NCBI GenBank assembly: GCA_964591455.1
Contig: CAZQDZ010000001.1
Coordinates: 124,001-188,000 of the forward strand
DNA: 64,000 nucleotides
Reading direction: 5' to 3'
Source: RFSX01 sp964591455
GTDB taxonomy: Bacteria; Bacteroidota; Bacteroidia; Chitinophagales; Saprospiraceae
Both the position numbers and the translations under genes were made by a program. A model generated the notes under the pieces. The model was not told the DNA's origin. It searched no databases and saw nothing but the letters and a program-made list of their open reading frames with translations. Shown here one piece after another: positions 52,819 through 62,323 of this stretch (positions are counted from its first letter, which is position 1; the number at the start of each line of letters is the position of its first letter).

Positions 52819-55692
52819 TTGTATAATACTTTTAAAATATCTATACTCCTAACGCTGTTACTTCTTGCAGGTGATGCTCGAGGGCAAATCATAGATGAGA
52901 AGAATAGTATACTACCAGATACTTTTCCTGAAAAGATAGTACCTACTCCCAGTAATACAACTTATCGAGATACCCTTAGGTCTGGTGAAACGATAAAGCC
53001 TTCTGAAGACGATAGTCAAATACAAGAAATCAAGTTTGCCGATAATGACCTCAAAGAGAGAATTATTTATGGTGCTGTAGATTCTCAAAGATTAGATCCT
53101 AACACTAAGCTCATTCATCTCTTTGGAGACGCCTTTGTAAAGTATACAGACAAAGAATTATATGCGGACTTAATAATTCTAGATGTAGAGAATAAGATAG
53201 CAGAAGCACGTAGGTCACCGCATAGGCAACATACGAAACGACCGAAATTTATTGATGCTGGTGAAGAATATTTATACAATGGTCTTCGCTACAATTTTGA
53301 AACGGAAAAGGGCATTGTTTTGGATGCCACCACTATCGAAGGGGAGTTTCATATAGTATCAGAAAGAGCAAAATACGTTACGAATGCTGAGCCAGCCTAT
53401 GGCAACAGTGATATTGCCTACAACTACAATTCACTGCTAACCACTTGCAACCATCCTGAGCATAAGCATTTTGGATTTAGAACAAAAAAGCTGAAAGTGG
53501 TTACAGATAAAGTGGCTGTTTCAGGACCATCCAAACTAGAGATTGCAGGGTTACCTACTCCTGTATGGATTCCTTTTTTGGTCTACCCACTGACTAGTGC
53601 AGCATCTTCTGGTTTGATTTTTCCAAGTGGATATAGATTTTATGATCAAGAATTAGGTTTTGGCGTTAATGGTATAGGCTGGTATTTCCCTATCAATGAT
53701 TATGTACATACTCAGATAACCGGGGACTTCTTTACGCGTGGCGCATGGGCCTTATATTCTGCGACCACTTATAATAAAAAATACAAGTATTCAGGATCAG
53801 TCAATCTCTCATATACTAGAAACAGATTTGAACAGATCAGAGACGGTCGCTTAGGATTTTTTCCTACGAATAGCTTCAGTTTTACTTTTAGCCATATACA
53901 GGATAGTAAGGCAAACCCCAATAGAACTTTAGATGGCAGAATCCAGATTATAGGAAATGATAATGAACGACGAAATAATCTGGACGCAAATTCAAATCTA
54001 CAAACACAGTATAATTCTAGATTCAACTTTAGTCACTCTATGCCACGTACACCATTCTCATTTGGCCTAGGCATGAGGCATGATCAAAACACCAACACTG
54101 GTGTAATGAATATTACTTTACCTACCGCCTCACTCCGAATGAGAACAATAAACCCATTTGAAAATAAAGGTGCTTCTACTGGTAAGTCGAAATGGCATGA
54201 AAATATTGCGGTCGGCTACTCATCTGATTTGCGTGTAAGAACCACGACGACTGATACAACACTTTTTACACAAGAGACAATAGAGAACATTCGTAGTGGT
54301 ATGCAACATGACTTCAGTGTCTCAGCACCAGCAAAATTTCTAAAATACTTTAGCTTCAATCCTTCTGCTAATTATCAAGAGACCTGGGTGTTGAACACGA
54401 TAGAGAATAATATCATACAGTCTCAGCCATTTATTCCAATGACTTTAGAGGATTCGCTTCAGTTCCAAGTGGATAGCATATTTCAGACTGTAGATTCTTT
54501 AGTCACTAACAACCTTCAGAATGGGGGTACGTATCGAACATTCAATGCAGGTTTCAATATAGACACCCAAATCTTTGGGACTATGAATTTTAACAAAGGT
54601 AAAGTCCGTGGCATCAGACATTTAATGAAGCCAAGAGTAGGTTGGAGCTATTCACCCAACCAATTAGAACAAGTGGACACCATAATATTTGATGATGGGA
54701 GAGAAAGAGAGGTAACGTTTACTAGATTTGATGATGGCCCTTTCGGGTCACCTAGATTCTCAGGTTTGCAATCGCAGATTAACTATAGCATTGAGAATTC
54801 TTTAGAGTTTAAGATCTTTTCTAAAAAAGACTCGACAATTAAAAAGTTGAAAATCTTTGATCGATTAAATGTTGGTGGCAATTACAACTTCGCTGCAGAT
54901 AGTCTAAAGTTTTCAACGCATTCTGTCAGCAGTACTTCCCGATTTTTAGGTGGCGTAGTTACCCTCATGTCTCTCTGGGTATTTGACCCATACTTAGAAT
55001 CTAATAGACGACGAATCAATACAACAGTTTGGTCAGAGAGAAGAAAGCTCGTTAGATTAGAGTCAGGCAGTATTGATCTTTCCACAAGATTTACTGTAGC
55101 TAATCTGAGAGAGTGGTTTGCAAAGAGTGAAGAAGAAAGAGCAGAAAATAATTTTGCAAGAGACGGTTTTGATGAAGGGTTAGAAGATTTTTCTGCCAGT
55201 GGTGGATTTGCAGATAATCCCATCCAGCCTCATTTGCTGACGGACGATGCGCTATTGGATGAAGAAGAAAGGGAGGCTCGGCGAAGTCAAAGGGAGGAAC
55301 TCGACATTAGGCAAAAATCGATTTTTGATTTGTTGGATAATGTGGCCATTAGACATGAAATGCGATACGCCTTTACGAGTGATAACAACAAGGTTTCTAG
55401 CGGGTTGACCACTAATAGCTTAACACTTACAGGGGCTTTTAATATTACTGACAATTGGTATGTAAGTGTGGGTAACATTGGATACGATTTCGTGGAGAGG
55501 GGACCTACTTTTACGACGATTACCTTTGGTAGGAAACTGCATTGCTGGGATATGAATGTCTCCTGGATACCTATAGGCAGGAGCCGCAGTACCTTCACAT
55601 TTAGCATTGGTGTCGCATCCTCAACTTTAGGATTTTTGAAATACGACTTTGGTCAGAATCCACTCACCAATTTTTCTCCACCTGGACTTTAA
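52819..55692 (+). CDS. lptD: LptD-like LPS transport outer-membrane protein
   Basis: A 957-aa exported protein with signal peptide (about 8-23). Residues about 70-240 form an OstA/LptA-like jelly roll (LIHLFGDAFVKYTDKELYADLIILD, GIVLDATTIEGEFHIVSERAK), and about 245-957 a large beta-barrel (SSGLIFPSGYRF, then many alternating strands). This fits the Bacteroidota form of the LPS insertion porin. The start is TTG at 52819: the frame is open back to a TGA at 52774-52776 without any ATG or GTG. The C-terminus overlaps the convergent membrane-protein gene by 4 bp. Confidence 0.85.
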   Translation: MYNTFKISILLTLLLLAGDARGQIIDEKNSILPDTFPEKIVPTPSNTTYRDTLRSGETIKPSEDDSQIQEIKFADNDLKERIIYGAVDSQRLDPNTKLIHLFGDAFVKYTDKELYADLIILDVENKIAEARRSPHRQHTKRPKFIDAGEEYLYNGLRYNFETEKGIVLDATTIEGEFHIVSERAKYVTNAEPAYGNSDIAYNYNSLLTTCNHPEHKHFGFRTKKLKVVTDKVAVSGPSKLEIAGLPTPVWIPFLVYPLTSAASSGLIFPSGYRFYDQELGFGVNGIGWYFPINDYVHTQITGDFFTRGAWALYSATTYNKKYKYSGSVNLSYTRNRFEQIRDGRLGFFPTNSFSFTFSHIQDSKANPNRTLDGRIQIIGNDNERRNNLDANSNLQTQYNSRFNFSHSMPRTPFSFGLGMRHDQNTNTGVMNITLPTASLRMRTINPFENKGASTGKSKWHENIAVGYSSDLRVRTTTTDTTLFTQETIENIRSGMQHDFSVSAPAKFLKYFSFNPSANYQETWVLNTIENNIIQSQPFIPMTLEDSLQFQVDSIFQTVDSLVTNNLQNGGTYRTFNAGFNIDTQIFGTMNFNKGKVRGIRHLMKPRVGWSYSPNQLEQVDTIIFDDGREREVTFTRFDDGPFGSPRFSGLQSQINYSIENSLEFKIFSKKDSTIKKLKIFDRLNVGGNYNFAADSLKFSTHSVSSTSRFLGGVVTLMSLWVFDPYLESNRRRINTTVWSERRKLVRLESGSIDLSTRFTVANLREWFAKSEEERAENNFARDGFDEGLEDFSASGGFADNPIQPHLLTDDALLDEEEREARRSQREELDIRQKSIFDLLDNVAIRHEMRYAFTSDNNKVSSGLTTNSLTLTGAFNITDNWYVSVGNIGYDFVERGPTFTTITFGRKLHCWDMNVSWIPIGRSRSTFTFSIGVASSTLGFLKYDFGQNPLTNFSPPGL

Positions 55693-57347
55693 TCTTTGAT
55701 GACAAACCCACTATTGATGGTGGGGCCTACAGTAATGACGTTGTAGGGATTCTTAGCAGGTATACATGGTGGTAAGAGCCCATTGCAATTATCCTCTGCA
55801 ACTTTGAATTCTATGCTATTTATAATCTTGATCTCATGCTTAATCTTGGCATTATGATGTTCATGGATCATAAACTTAGAACTGAATTGTGGGTAGGTAG
55901 TTTGTATGCTTCTATATGCGAGCCTGGTCCAAGATAGGATGACGAGTACGACCAATAATCTGTATACCATCGGCAACCATGATTTTTTCATACAGTAGAT
56001 AAGATATCCAATAGTCAATGTTATGTAGAGAAGAATCCAGTGCCAGGCAAATCTTATTGCTGGGTACTTATAGAACCAGAATAGCAATATGGCTGTCAGG
56101 CAAATCCAAAATATCATGAACCTGCTTCTCTCTTCTAGCTCCGACCTTTCTTTCATTAGTAAGATGAAAATTCCCGCTACCATGGTAAAGGGCAATAGAA
56201 CAATGGTGACTTTTCCTATAGTATATTGCCATTGATTTTCTAGCCATAGAGGAAACCAAGCAACCATCTTCCTTTCTTGGACACTGGAAAGATTATAGTC
56301 TTCTCTTACAATAGACACCTTAGCAAACTCACTAATGTAATCATAGGAATCCTTGGTCACCTCTAGGGGCACCTTCCATGATACTGGCCATAAATCTATA
56401 TGGTGTAGAGGGAAGACTGTGTATCCAGAGATGATAATATTTCGACCAATCCACGGAGCTAGAAACAGGGACATCAGAATGCCAGCTTGAATGAAAAGTC
56501 TATTATTCTTTTGTTTGATTAAGATTATAAGGAATGGGATCATTAGGAGGATAGCTAGAAATTTCACTGTGCAAAGCATGGCGATTATCCAGGAAAAGGC
56601 TAATATTTTTGTGGTGTCAGGTTTTTCTTGAGCCATCCACATTTGAAATATCCAACCTAACAAAAGTATGCCGCCAAATATGGTCAGATAATCTGTGTCC
56701 ATAGACGGAATTAAGTAAGAAAACGGGAACAAGAGTGCTGCCACATAGACTAGGTCAACCCAAGGTCGGTCAGCATCTGATTCCCTGGTTAAGATAAGCT
56801 TCCATAAATGACCATTAATACAGAGAAAGAGAAAACCATTTAGCTCATATACTCCGCCAGGTATAAAATCAGCTAGACCAAATGTGGCACTGAGAAGATG
56901 GAATCCAGAGTTAAATCCGATTCTATCGATAAGTAGGGCGATGCCTTGTACAGCGGGGAAGTTTTCCATCCACCTTACAGTAGGAAGATAGTAGGCTGCT
57001 TCATCTAGATTATTTGGATCACCTACTGAGAGCATCAAACTGATTGCTAAAAGAGGGAGGTATACATAAAAGTCAATCGGTCCTACGTTGAACTTGTAGA
57101 GCTTCATCCTCCAAAATATAATCACGGATACTAATCCTAAGAATAACAGCAAATAGAAGTCAGTGGGTAAGAATAGAGACCATACATGTGAGATGAAAAC
57201 TACGGAAGAAAAGCCAAGTAGGATATAAAGTATAAAAGGGGGTCTAGTCGGAAGGCTCGACGATTTTGATAATAAAGTATATGTTCCTCTTCCTAAGCAA
57301 CAAGCAGTAAACCCGGCGATGATCCAAGTGAGGAGAATGGCTATCAT
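55689..57347 (-). CDS. GT-C-like multi-pass membrane protein
   Basis: A 552-aa membrane protein with about 12-13 hydrophobic helices to residue 475 and a C-terminal periplasmic region (about 480-552) with CNGLLPPCIPAKNPYNVI and two Cys. Motif DPNNLDEAAYYLPTVRWMEN near 110-129 in the first large loop resembles the acidic site of GT-C/LIC_10190-like membrane proteins. Likely a glycan-transfer or polymer-export protein; substrate unknown. It begins one base after the YciI gene's stop. Confidence 0.7.
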   Translation of the reverse strand: MIAILLTWIIAGFTACCLGRGTYTLLSKSSSLPTRPPFILYILLGFSSVVFISHVWSLFLPTDFYLLLFLGLVSVIIFWRMKLYKFNVGPIDFYVYLPLLAISLMLSVGDPNNLDEAAYYLPTVRWMENFPAVQGIALLIDRIGFNSGFHLLSATFGLADFIPGGVYELNGFLFLCINGHLWKLILTRESDADRPWVDLVYVAALLFPFSYLIPSMDTDYLTIFGGILLLGWIFQMWMAQEKPDTTKILAFSWIIAMLCTVKFLAILLMIPFLIILIKQKNNRLFIQAGILMSLFLAPWIGRNIIISGYTVFPLHHIDLWPVSWKVPLEVTKDSYDYISEFAKVSIVREDYNLSSVQERKMVAWFPLWLENQWQYTIGKVTIVLLPFTMVAGIFILLMKERSELEERSRFMIFWICLTAILLFWFYKYPAIRFAWHWILLYITLTIGYLIYCMKKSWLPMVYRLLVVLVILSWTRLAYRSIQTTYPQFSSKFMIHEHHNAKIKHEIKIINSIEFKVAEDNCNGLLPPCIPAKNPYNVITVGPTINSGFVIKD

Positions 57348-57348
57348 T

Positions 57349-57780
57349 CTATTTTAACTGACTTCCTTTGGCTGCCCACCAGGGGTGAAGTTCGAGTACC
57401 AATCGCCCTGCTTTGACTGCTGGGTCCTCAGAAACTAATCTGCTTGCTTCTTCCATCGTAGGTACATTGAATATCAAAACTCCCCTTATATCACCATCAT
57501 CTCCTATAGGGCCTGATATACAAATTTTATTTTCTTCAAACATATGATTTAGGTGATTCAGGTGTGCTGATTGTATTTTTTTAGCTTCTTCTTCAGATTG
57601 GTCTCTAATTGGGCCCTCTTTTAGAAAGGCTATGAAGTATTTCTTCATAATATATACGGTGTCTCCTTCTGGCATTTGGAAAGTCTCAAAACCTAGAGAA
57701 TCTACTTCTAGGTCTTGGGCACTTGCTTGGCTAATAAATCCAGTCAAGCTCAGAAGAATAAAAAGAGCTAATAACCTCAT
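57349..57780 (-). CDS. Secreted YciI-like protein
   Basis: A 143-aa protein with a signal peptide (MRLLALFILLSLTGFISQASA) followed by a YciI-type alpha/beta ferredoxin-like fold (KKYFIAFLKEGP, HLNHLNHMFEENKICISGPIGDDGDIRGVLIF, DPAVKAGRLVLELHPW). Family members are normally cytoplasmic. The conserved His of HLNH and the Asp-Pro of SEDPAV are kept. Function is not established. One base before the membrane protein gene, so they are probably cotranscribed. Confidence 0.78.
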   Translation of the reverse strand: MRLLALFILLSLTGFISQASAQDLEVDSLGFETFQMPEGDTVYIMKKYFIAFLKEGPIRDQSEEEAKKIQSAHLNHLNHMFEENKICISGPIGDDGDIRGVLIFNVPTMEEASRLVSEDPAVKAGRLVLELHPWWAAKGSQLK

Positions 57781-57835
57781 TGAATGGCGATTTTCATCTT
57801 TAAATATATTGTTAGAGCAAAAGAATAAAAAAGCA

Positions 57836-57843
57836 TATCTTTG
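57836..57843 (+). promoter_or_regulatory. -7 element of rpsO promoter
   Basis: TATCTTTG, an exact TAnnTTTG match followed by C, 50 bp before the rpsO ATG. A TTG 24 bp upstream is a weak -33 candidate. Confidence 0.55.
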
Positions 57844-57893
57844 CCATCGCTAAAATACGATTTACGTAATCCTTTTTGGTAAACAAGAAAAAA

Positions 57894-58196
57894 ATGGCAA
57901 CATACTTAACAAAAGAAAAGAAAGAAGAAATCTTTCAAGAATACGGTGGAGATAAGAGTAACTCAGGCTCTATCGAAGGTCAAATCGCATTATTCACATT
58001 CAGAATACAAAGTTTGACTGACCACCTCAAAGACAATAGAAAAGACCACTCATCCCGAAAAGCGCTTTTGACCTTAGTCGGAAAAAGAAGAAGATTGCTT
58101 AACTACCTTGCTAAAAAAGATATCAACGGTTATAGAGCAATTATCGAAAAACTAGAGATTAGAAAGTCATCTGTCGAAGGTTCTTCCATCTATTAA
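57894..58196 (+). CDS. rpsO: Ribosomal protein S15
   Basis: A 100-aa 30S protein with the S15 signature GSIEGQIALFTFRIQSLTDHL and HSSRKALLTLVGKRRRLLNYL. It binds 16S rRNA helices at the platform. I chose ATG 57894; the TTG at 57876 adds six Lys-rich residues. Slightly longer than the E. coli protein (89 aa) at both ends. Followed by pnp after 85 bp, the order seen in many bacteria. Confidence 0.95.
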   Translation: MATYLTKEKKEEIFQEYGGDKSNSGSIEGQIALFTFRIQSLTDHLKDNRKDHSSRKALLTLVGKRRRLLNYLAKKDINGYRAIIEKLEIRKSSVEGSSIY

Positions 58197-58205
58197 TACT
58201 GATAT

Positions 58206-58231
58206 GGTAAGATTGGAAGAATTGTCTTACC
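58206..58231 (+). promoter_or_regulatory. Hairpin between rpsO and pnp
   Basis: GGTAAGA (58206-58212) pairs with TCTTACC (58225-58231) around a 12-nt loop, without a T run. In E. coli a leader stem at this place is cut by RNase III in pnp autoregulation. The conserved position makes a processing or control role possible here. Confidence 0.4.
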
Positions 58232-58281
58232 TCGAGGTCTGTATATATAACATATTAATCATTTCAATTTAATACCTCATT

Positions 58282-60429
58282 ATGGGTAATCAGACACCTA
58301 TTACTACATCTTTTACATTGCCTAATGGCGAAGAAGTAACCCTAGAGACTGGAAAATTAGCTACACAGGCACATGGATCATGTGTAGTCAAAGTCGGTAA
58401 GACCATGTTATTCTGTTCTGTTGTATCTGCATTTGAACCAAGAGAAGGTCAAAGCTTTTTCCCTCTTTCTGTGGATTATCAAGAAAAATTTGCCTCTATA
58501 GGTAGAATTCCAGGTAACTTTTTCAAAAGAGAAGCCAGACTGTCCGATTACGAGATTCTAACATCAAGATTAGTAGATAGAGCAATAAGACCATTGTTCC
58601 CAGATGGTTATATGAATGATACTCAAGTTATCATCAACTTAATATCTGCAGAAGAGGACAGATTACCGGATGCGTATACAGCATTAGCGGCTTCTTCGGC
58701 ATTGTCTGTATCTAATATTCCATGGGCTGGTCCATTATCAGAGGTTAGAGTTGCTAAGATTGATGGCGAATACGTTGTGAATCCTGCCAAATCTGCATTA
58801 GCTGAGGCCACATTAGATATTATTGTTGCAGCGACGATGGAGAATGTGATGATGGTAGAAGGTGAGATGAAAGAGGCACAAGAGAAGGAACTTATAGATG
58901 CTATCAAAGCTGGACACGAGGCAATCAAAGTCCAATGCCAAGCTCAGTTAGACCTTGCTAAGAAGGTAGGCGATAAGGCCTTAGTCAAAAGAGAAATAGT
59001 ACTACCAGAAGTTGATGAAGAGCTGAAAGCTTGGGTAAAGGAAAAATCTGTAGCTGGAATATTGGATGTGGCAAGAGGAGAGCTGGATAAGAAAGCTCGT
59101 AAAGAAGGCCTTACGGCTGTAAAAGATGCTATGAAAGAGGCTCTTTTAGAAGAAAAGGGAGAAGAGTACGCTGATGAAAAAATGGGAGAAGCTAAAGGTT
59201 ACTTCGAAAAGATTAAAAAAGAGACTATAAGAAATATGGTCCTCGATGAAGGAAAGCGATTAGATGGAAGAGCATTCGACAAGGTAAGACCTATATGGAC
59301 AGAGGTGGATTACTTACCATCTGCACACGGTTCAGCTATATTTAATAGGGGAGAGACTCAAGCACTAACTTCATTGACACTGGGATCTAAGCTAGATCAG
59401 CAAATGATTGATACTGCCTTAGATCATTACTTCAGCAAATTCATATTACACTATAACTTCCCTGCATTCTCTGTCGGTGAGACAAAACCAATGAGAGGTC
59501 CTGGAAGAAGAGAGGTCGGTCATGCTAACCTTGCAGCAAGAGCAATCCAGCAAGTATTGCCAGATGAAACGCCATACACAATCAGAATTGTTTCTGATAT
59601 CTTGGAATCCAATGGGTCTTCATCTATGGCAACTGTATGTGCGGGAGCACTAGCGCTAATGGATGGTGGCGTTCCTATCAAGGCACCTGTATCAGGTATC
59701 GCAATGGGAATGATTGCTGATGGTGATAGAATGGCTATCTTAAGTGATATTCTTGGAGATGAAGATGCTCTAGGTGATATGGATTTCAAAGTAACGGGTA
59801 CTGAGAACGGTATTACGGCTTGTCAGATGGATATCAAAATAGATGGGTTGCCTTATTCGACGATGGAGAAAGCATTAGAACAAGCCAAAGTCGGTCGTAT
59901 TCATATTCTGAATGAAATGGGCAAAACCCTTTCTGCGCCTAATGCAGATTATAAGCCTCATGCACCTAGAATAGAAGAGATTATAATAGATAAGAGCTTC
60001 ATAGGTGCTGTTATCGGTCCTGGAGGTAAAGTAATACAGGACATACAAGCAAGAACTGGTACTACAATCAATATAGAAGAGAAGGACGAAAAAGGATATG
60101 TGTCCATCTCATCCACAGATGCAGATTCGCTTAATATGGCGAAAGCGGAAATATTAGAGATTGCCTTTGAGCCATCAGTAGGTGATGTATTTGAAGCAAA
60201 AGTAGCCTCAGTCCAGTCATACGGCGTCTTCGTAGATTTCAAGAGCAAGAGTGGATTACTCCACGTTAGTGAGATTTCACATACTAGAATAAATGATGTT
60301 AGTGAAGTCTTCAAAGTAGGGGATCCAGTCAAAGTAAAATTGATAGGAATAGACCCGAAAACTGGAAAATATAGATTAAGTAGAAAAGTACTCATTCCCA
60401 ACCCAAGGGATGAAAAAACACAGGCCTAA
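58282..60429 (+). CDS. pnp: Polynucleotide phosphorylase
   Basis: A 715-aa 3'-to-5' exoribonuclease of the RNA degradosome. Two RNase PH domains (about 10-145 and 320-470; PNPase signatures FPLSVDYQEKFASIGRIPGNF and GRREVGHANLAARA), an alpha domain between, KH (GPGGKVIQDIQARTG near 578-592) and S1 (GDVFEAKVASVQSYGVFVDF near 633-652). Length normal. Follows rpsO; preceded by a hairpin. Confidence 0.96.
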   Translation: MGNQTPITTSFTLPNGEEVTLETGKLATQAHGSCVVKVGKTMLFCSVVSAFEPREGQSFFPLSVDYQEKFASIGRIPGNFFKREARLSDYEILTSRLVDRAIRPLFPDGYMNDTQVIINLISAEEDRLPDAYTALAASSALSVSNIPWAGPLSEVRVAKIDGEYVVNPAKSALAEATLDIIVAATMENVMMVEGEMKEAQEKELIDAIKAGHEAIKVQCQAQLDLAKKVGDKALVKREIVLPEVDEELKAWVKEKSVAGILDVARGELDKKARKEGLTAVKDAMKEALLEEKGEEYADEKMGEAKGYFEKIKKETIRNMVLDEGKRLDGRAFDKVRPIWTEVDYLPSAHGSAIFNRGETQALTSLTLGSKLDQQMIDTALDHYFSKFILHYNFPAFSVGETKPMRGPGRREVGHANLAARAIQQVLPDETPYTIRIVSDILESNGSSSMATVCAGALALMDGGVPIKAPVSGIAMGMIADGDRMAILSDILGDEDALGDMDFKVTGTENGITACQMDIKIDGLPYSTMEKALEQAKVGRIHILNEMGKTLSAPNADYKPHAPRIEEIIIDKSFIGAVIGPGGKVIQDIQARTGTTINIEEKDEKGYVSISSTDADSLNMAKAEILEIAFEPSVGDVFEAKVASVQSYGVFVDFKSKSGLLHVSEISHTRINDVSEVFKVGDPVKVKLIGIDPKTGKYRLSRKVLIPNPRDEKTQA

Positions 60430-60458
60430 TTTTATTTAGATAGGTCAAACAGAAACAA

Positions 60459-60494
60459 CAGATTATATATTATAATATTTTAACATATAATCTG
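60459..60494 (+). terminator. Hairpin terminator after pnp
   Basis: Perfect 10-nt arms (60459-60468 and 60485-60494), AT-rich, with a 16-nt loop, followed by CTTGTTTTTG. It lies 30 bp past the pnp stop. A large loop and weak stem make it moderate in strength. Confidence 0.55.
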
Positions 60495-60573
60495 CTTGTT
60501 TTTGTATCTGCATTCCTATCTTTGATTTTAATTCCACCTGTCTAGGACCTTGAACAGACAAATAAGCTTGCTA

Positions 60574-60593
60574 TTGGTAAAAAACTTTACCAA
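60574..60593. promoter_or_regulatory. Palindrome upstream of rpoD
   Basis: Perfect inverted repeat TTGGTAAA-AAAC-TTTACCAA, 108 bp before the rpoD start at 60702. Size and symmetry suit a dimeric regulator binding site. Confidence 0.4.
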
Positions 60594-60701
60594 ATCTGAA
60601 CTTAATTGGACGGAATCTTGTAAGCATTATACTGGTTTAAGAAATTTTATGAGAAACGCATTTTCACGATGGTCGTCGTTTATAATGCACAATTTTACTC
60701 A

Positions 60702-61568
60702 ATGAGACAGTTAAAAATTACAAACAAAATCACGAGTCGTGAGAGTTTGGCCTTGGATAAGTACCTCAATGACATCTCAAAAATCGAGATGTTGACACCC
60801 CAAGATGAAGCTGATTTAGCAAGAAGAATCAGAGATGGAGATGAGTGGGCATTAGAAAGAATGACCCAAGCCAATCTTAGATTCGTTGTATCTGTTGCAA
60901 AGCAATACCAGAATCAAGGATTATCCCTTAGTGATTTAATCAATGAAGGCAATGTGGGTCTGATGAAGGCTGCAAAAAGATTTGACGAAACCAAAGGTTT
61001 CAAATTTATCTCTTACGCGGTCTGGTGGATAAGACAATCAATCCTTCAATCTATTGTAGAATACTCTAGAATGGTTAGGTTACCACTTAATAAAGTCAGT
61101 TCTTATTCTAAAGTCAATGAGGCGTTTGTCTCATTCGTACAAGAATTTGAAAGGAATCCAACCCATGAAGAGCTTGCAGAACTTTTGGAAATGAAAGTAT
61201 CTGATATTGTTAATGTTCTTCAAGGTGGAGGCAGACATTTATCTATGGATGCCCCAGTAGGTGGTGATGATGGAGATGCATCTATGATAGATTTGTACGT
61301 AGAGGCGGATCAGAAATCTCCAGATATGGACTTGATGAATCAGTCACTTAAAGATGAAGTCAAATATGGACTTTCACTACTAAGTTCTAGAGAGATAGAA
61401 GTCTTGTCTTCTTATTATGGATTAAATGGTCATAAATCATTGACTCTAGAAGAAATAGGAGAGTTGTATGGCTTGACAAGAGAAAGAGTAAGACAGATAA
61501 AAGAAAGAGCGCTCAGAAGACTTAGAAAATCTGTTAACAGAAATGCACTGAAATCCTATCTAGGGTAG
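60702..61568 (+). CDS. rpoD: Primary sigma factor RpoD/SigA
   Basis: A 288-aa sigma-70 of the short Bacteroidota kind. Region 1.2 (LDKYLNDISKIEMLTPQDE) begins it, region 2 has DLINEGNVGLMKAAKRFD and the -10-binding YAVWWIRQSI, region 3 and region 4 follow with TLEEIGELYGLTRERVRQIKERALRRLR. Region 1.1 is absent. I chose ATG 60702 (MRQLKITNKITSRESLALD), the conserved start. The earlier ATG at 60669 adds 11 unrelated residues. Terminator 30 bp downstream. Confidence 0.96.
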   Translation: MRQLKITNKITSRESLALDKYLNDISKIEMLTPQDEADLARRIRDGDEWALERMTQANLRFVVSVAKQYQNQGLSLSDLINEGNVGLMKAAKRFDETKGFKFISYAVWWIRQSILQSIVEYSRMVRLPLNKVSSYSKVNEAFVSFVQEFERNPTHEELAELLEMKVSDIVNVLQGGGRHLSMDAPVGGDDGDASMIDLYVEADQKSPDMDLMNQSLKDEVKYGLSLLSSREIEVLSSYYGLNGHKSLTLEEIGELYGLTRERVRQIKERALRRLRKSVNRNALKSYLG

Positions 61569-61597
61569 GGTGTTCTGATAAAATTATAACCTTATTT

Positions 61598-61626
61598 AAG
61601 GCTTACAAGGAAATCTTGTAAGCCTT
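61598..61626 (+). terminator. Terminator after rpoD
   Basis: Perfect 12-nt arms (61598-61609 and 61615-61626) around GAAAT, followed by a T run. Thirty bp after the rpoD stop. Confidence 0.9.
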
Positions 61627-61660
61627 TTTTTTGTTATGTATCTGAACGCATCTATTATAT

Positions 61661-62323
61661 ATGATTCTCTTCAGACTTTTCTTTTTACTTACCTTATTAG
61701 GGTTATTCTCGCTGCTTATTCTAGGCATAATTTCTAGCCAGAGAAGAAGTTCATCGAGAAAGAGGAAGCCTTACTTTATAGTAGATGAGAAGTTAAGAGA
61801 CATCTTAGATAAGTTGACGGAGGATATTATCCCTATTGATATCCATGAACTCAAGATCCTTGGATGGGCGAAAAAAGTAATTAAGAAGACTCGCCAATAC
61901 GAGAGTGGATACCTAAGCACTATATTTCAGGAACATCTTATTTCTTATCTTCTAACATTTAGCAAAGGAGGTAAGAGATACCTAATCGCTAATAGCTCTA
62001 AAGGTGCCTACCATTTCCTTTACAAGGGCAGTAAAACAATGGTGATAGTGGCAGGAAAAGAGATAGGAGAAATTAATGAACAGCTAACTTATAGCTTAAA
62101 AGACGGTGGCGATAAATATCATGTAGTGCCTTCAGATGGCCAGCAAGGTGTTATCAAAAAAGGAGAAAGAGAGTTAGCTAGTTATAATTTAGGGCAGATT
62201 GGTCAAAAAATAGCCATTAGCGATCGTTACTTTAACTATGTTAATTCCGTTAATGATGATGAATTGCTACATCTTGTGGCGCTTTCGATTTACTTACTAT
62301 TACTAAACAACAAATCAACATAA
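61661..62323 (+). CDS. Membrane-anchored protein of unknown function
   Basis: A 220-aa protein with one strong N-terminal helix (about 4-25) followed by a basic stretch (SQRRSSSRKRKPY), consistent with an inner-membrane anchor and a soluble cytoplasmic domain. The remainder is a mixed alpha/beta domain of unknown fold with a C-terminal hydrophobic helix (about 200-215). No motif recognised. It shares one base with the next gene (TAATG), so the two are cotranscribed and may cooperate. Confidence 0.6.
   Translation: MILFRLFFLLTLLGLFSLLILGIISSQRRSSSRKRKPYFIVDEKLRDILDKLTEDIIPIDIHELKILGWAKKVIKKTRQYESGYLSTIFQEHLISYLLTFSKGGKRYLIANSSKGAYHFLYKGSKTMVIVAGKEIGEINEQLTYSLKDGGDKYHVVPSDGQQGVIKKGERELASYNLGQIGQKIAISDRYFNYVNSVNDDELLHLVALSIYLLLLNNKST

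Noticed and set aside
60459..60494. AT-rich hairpin as a riboswitch for rpoD
   Set aside because: It lies just behind pnp and is better explained as its terminator; no conserved aptamer is visible.
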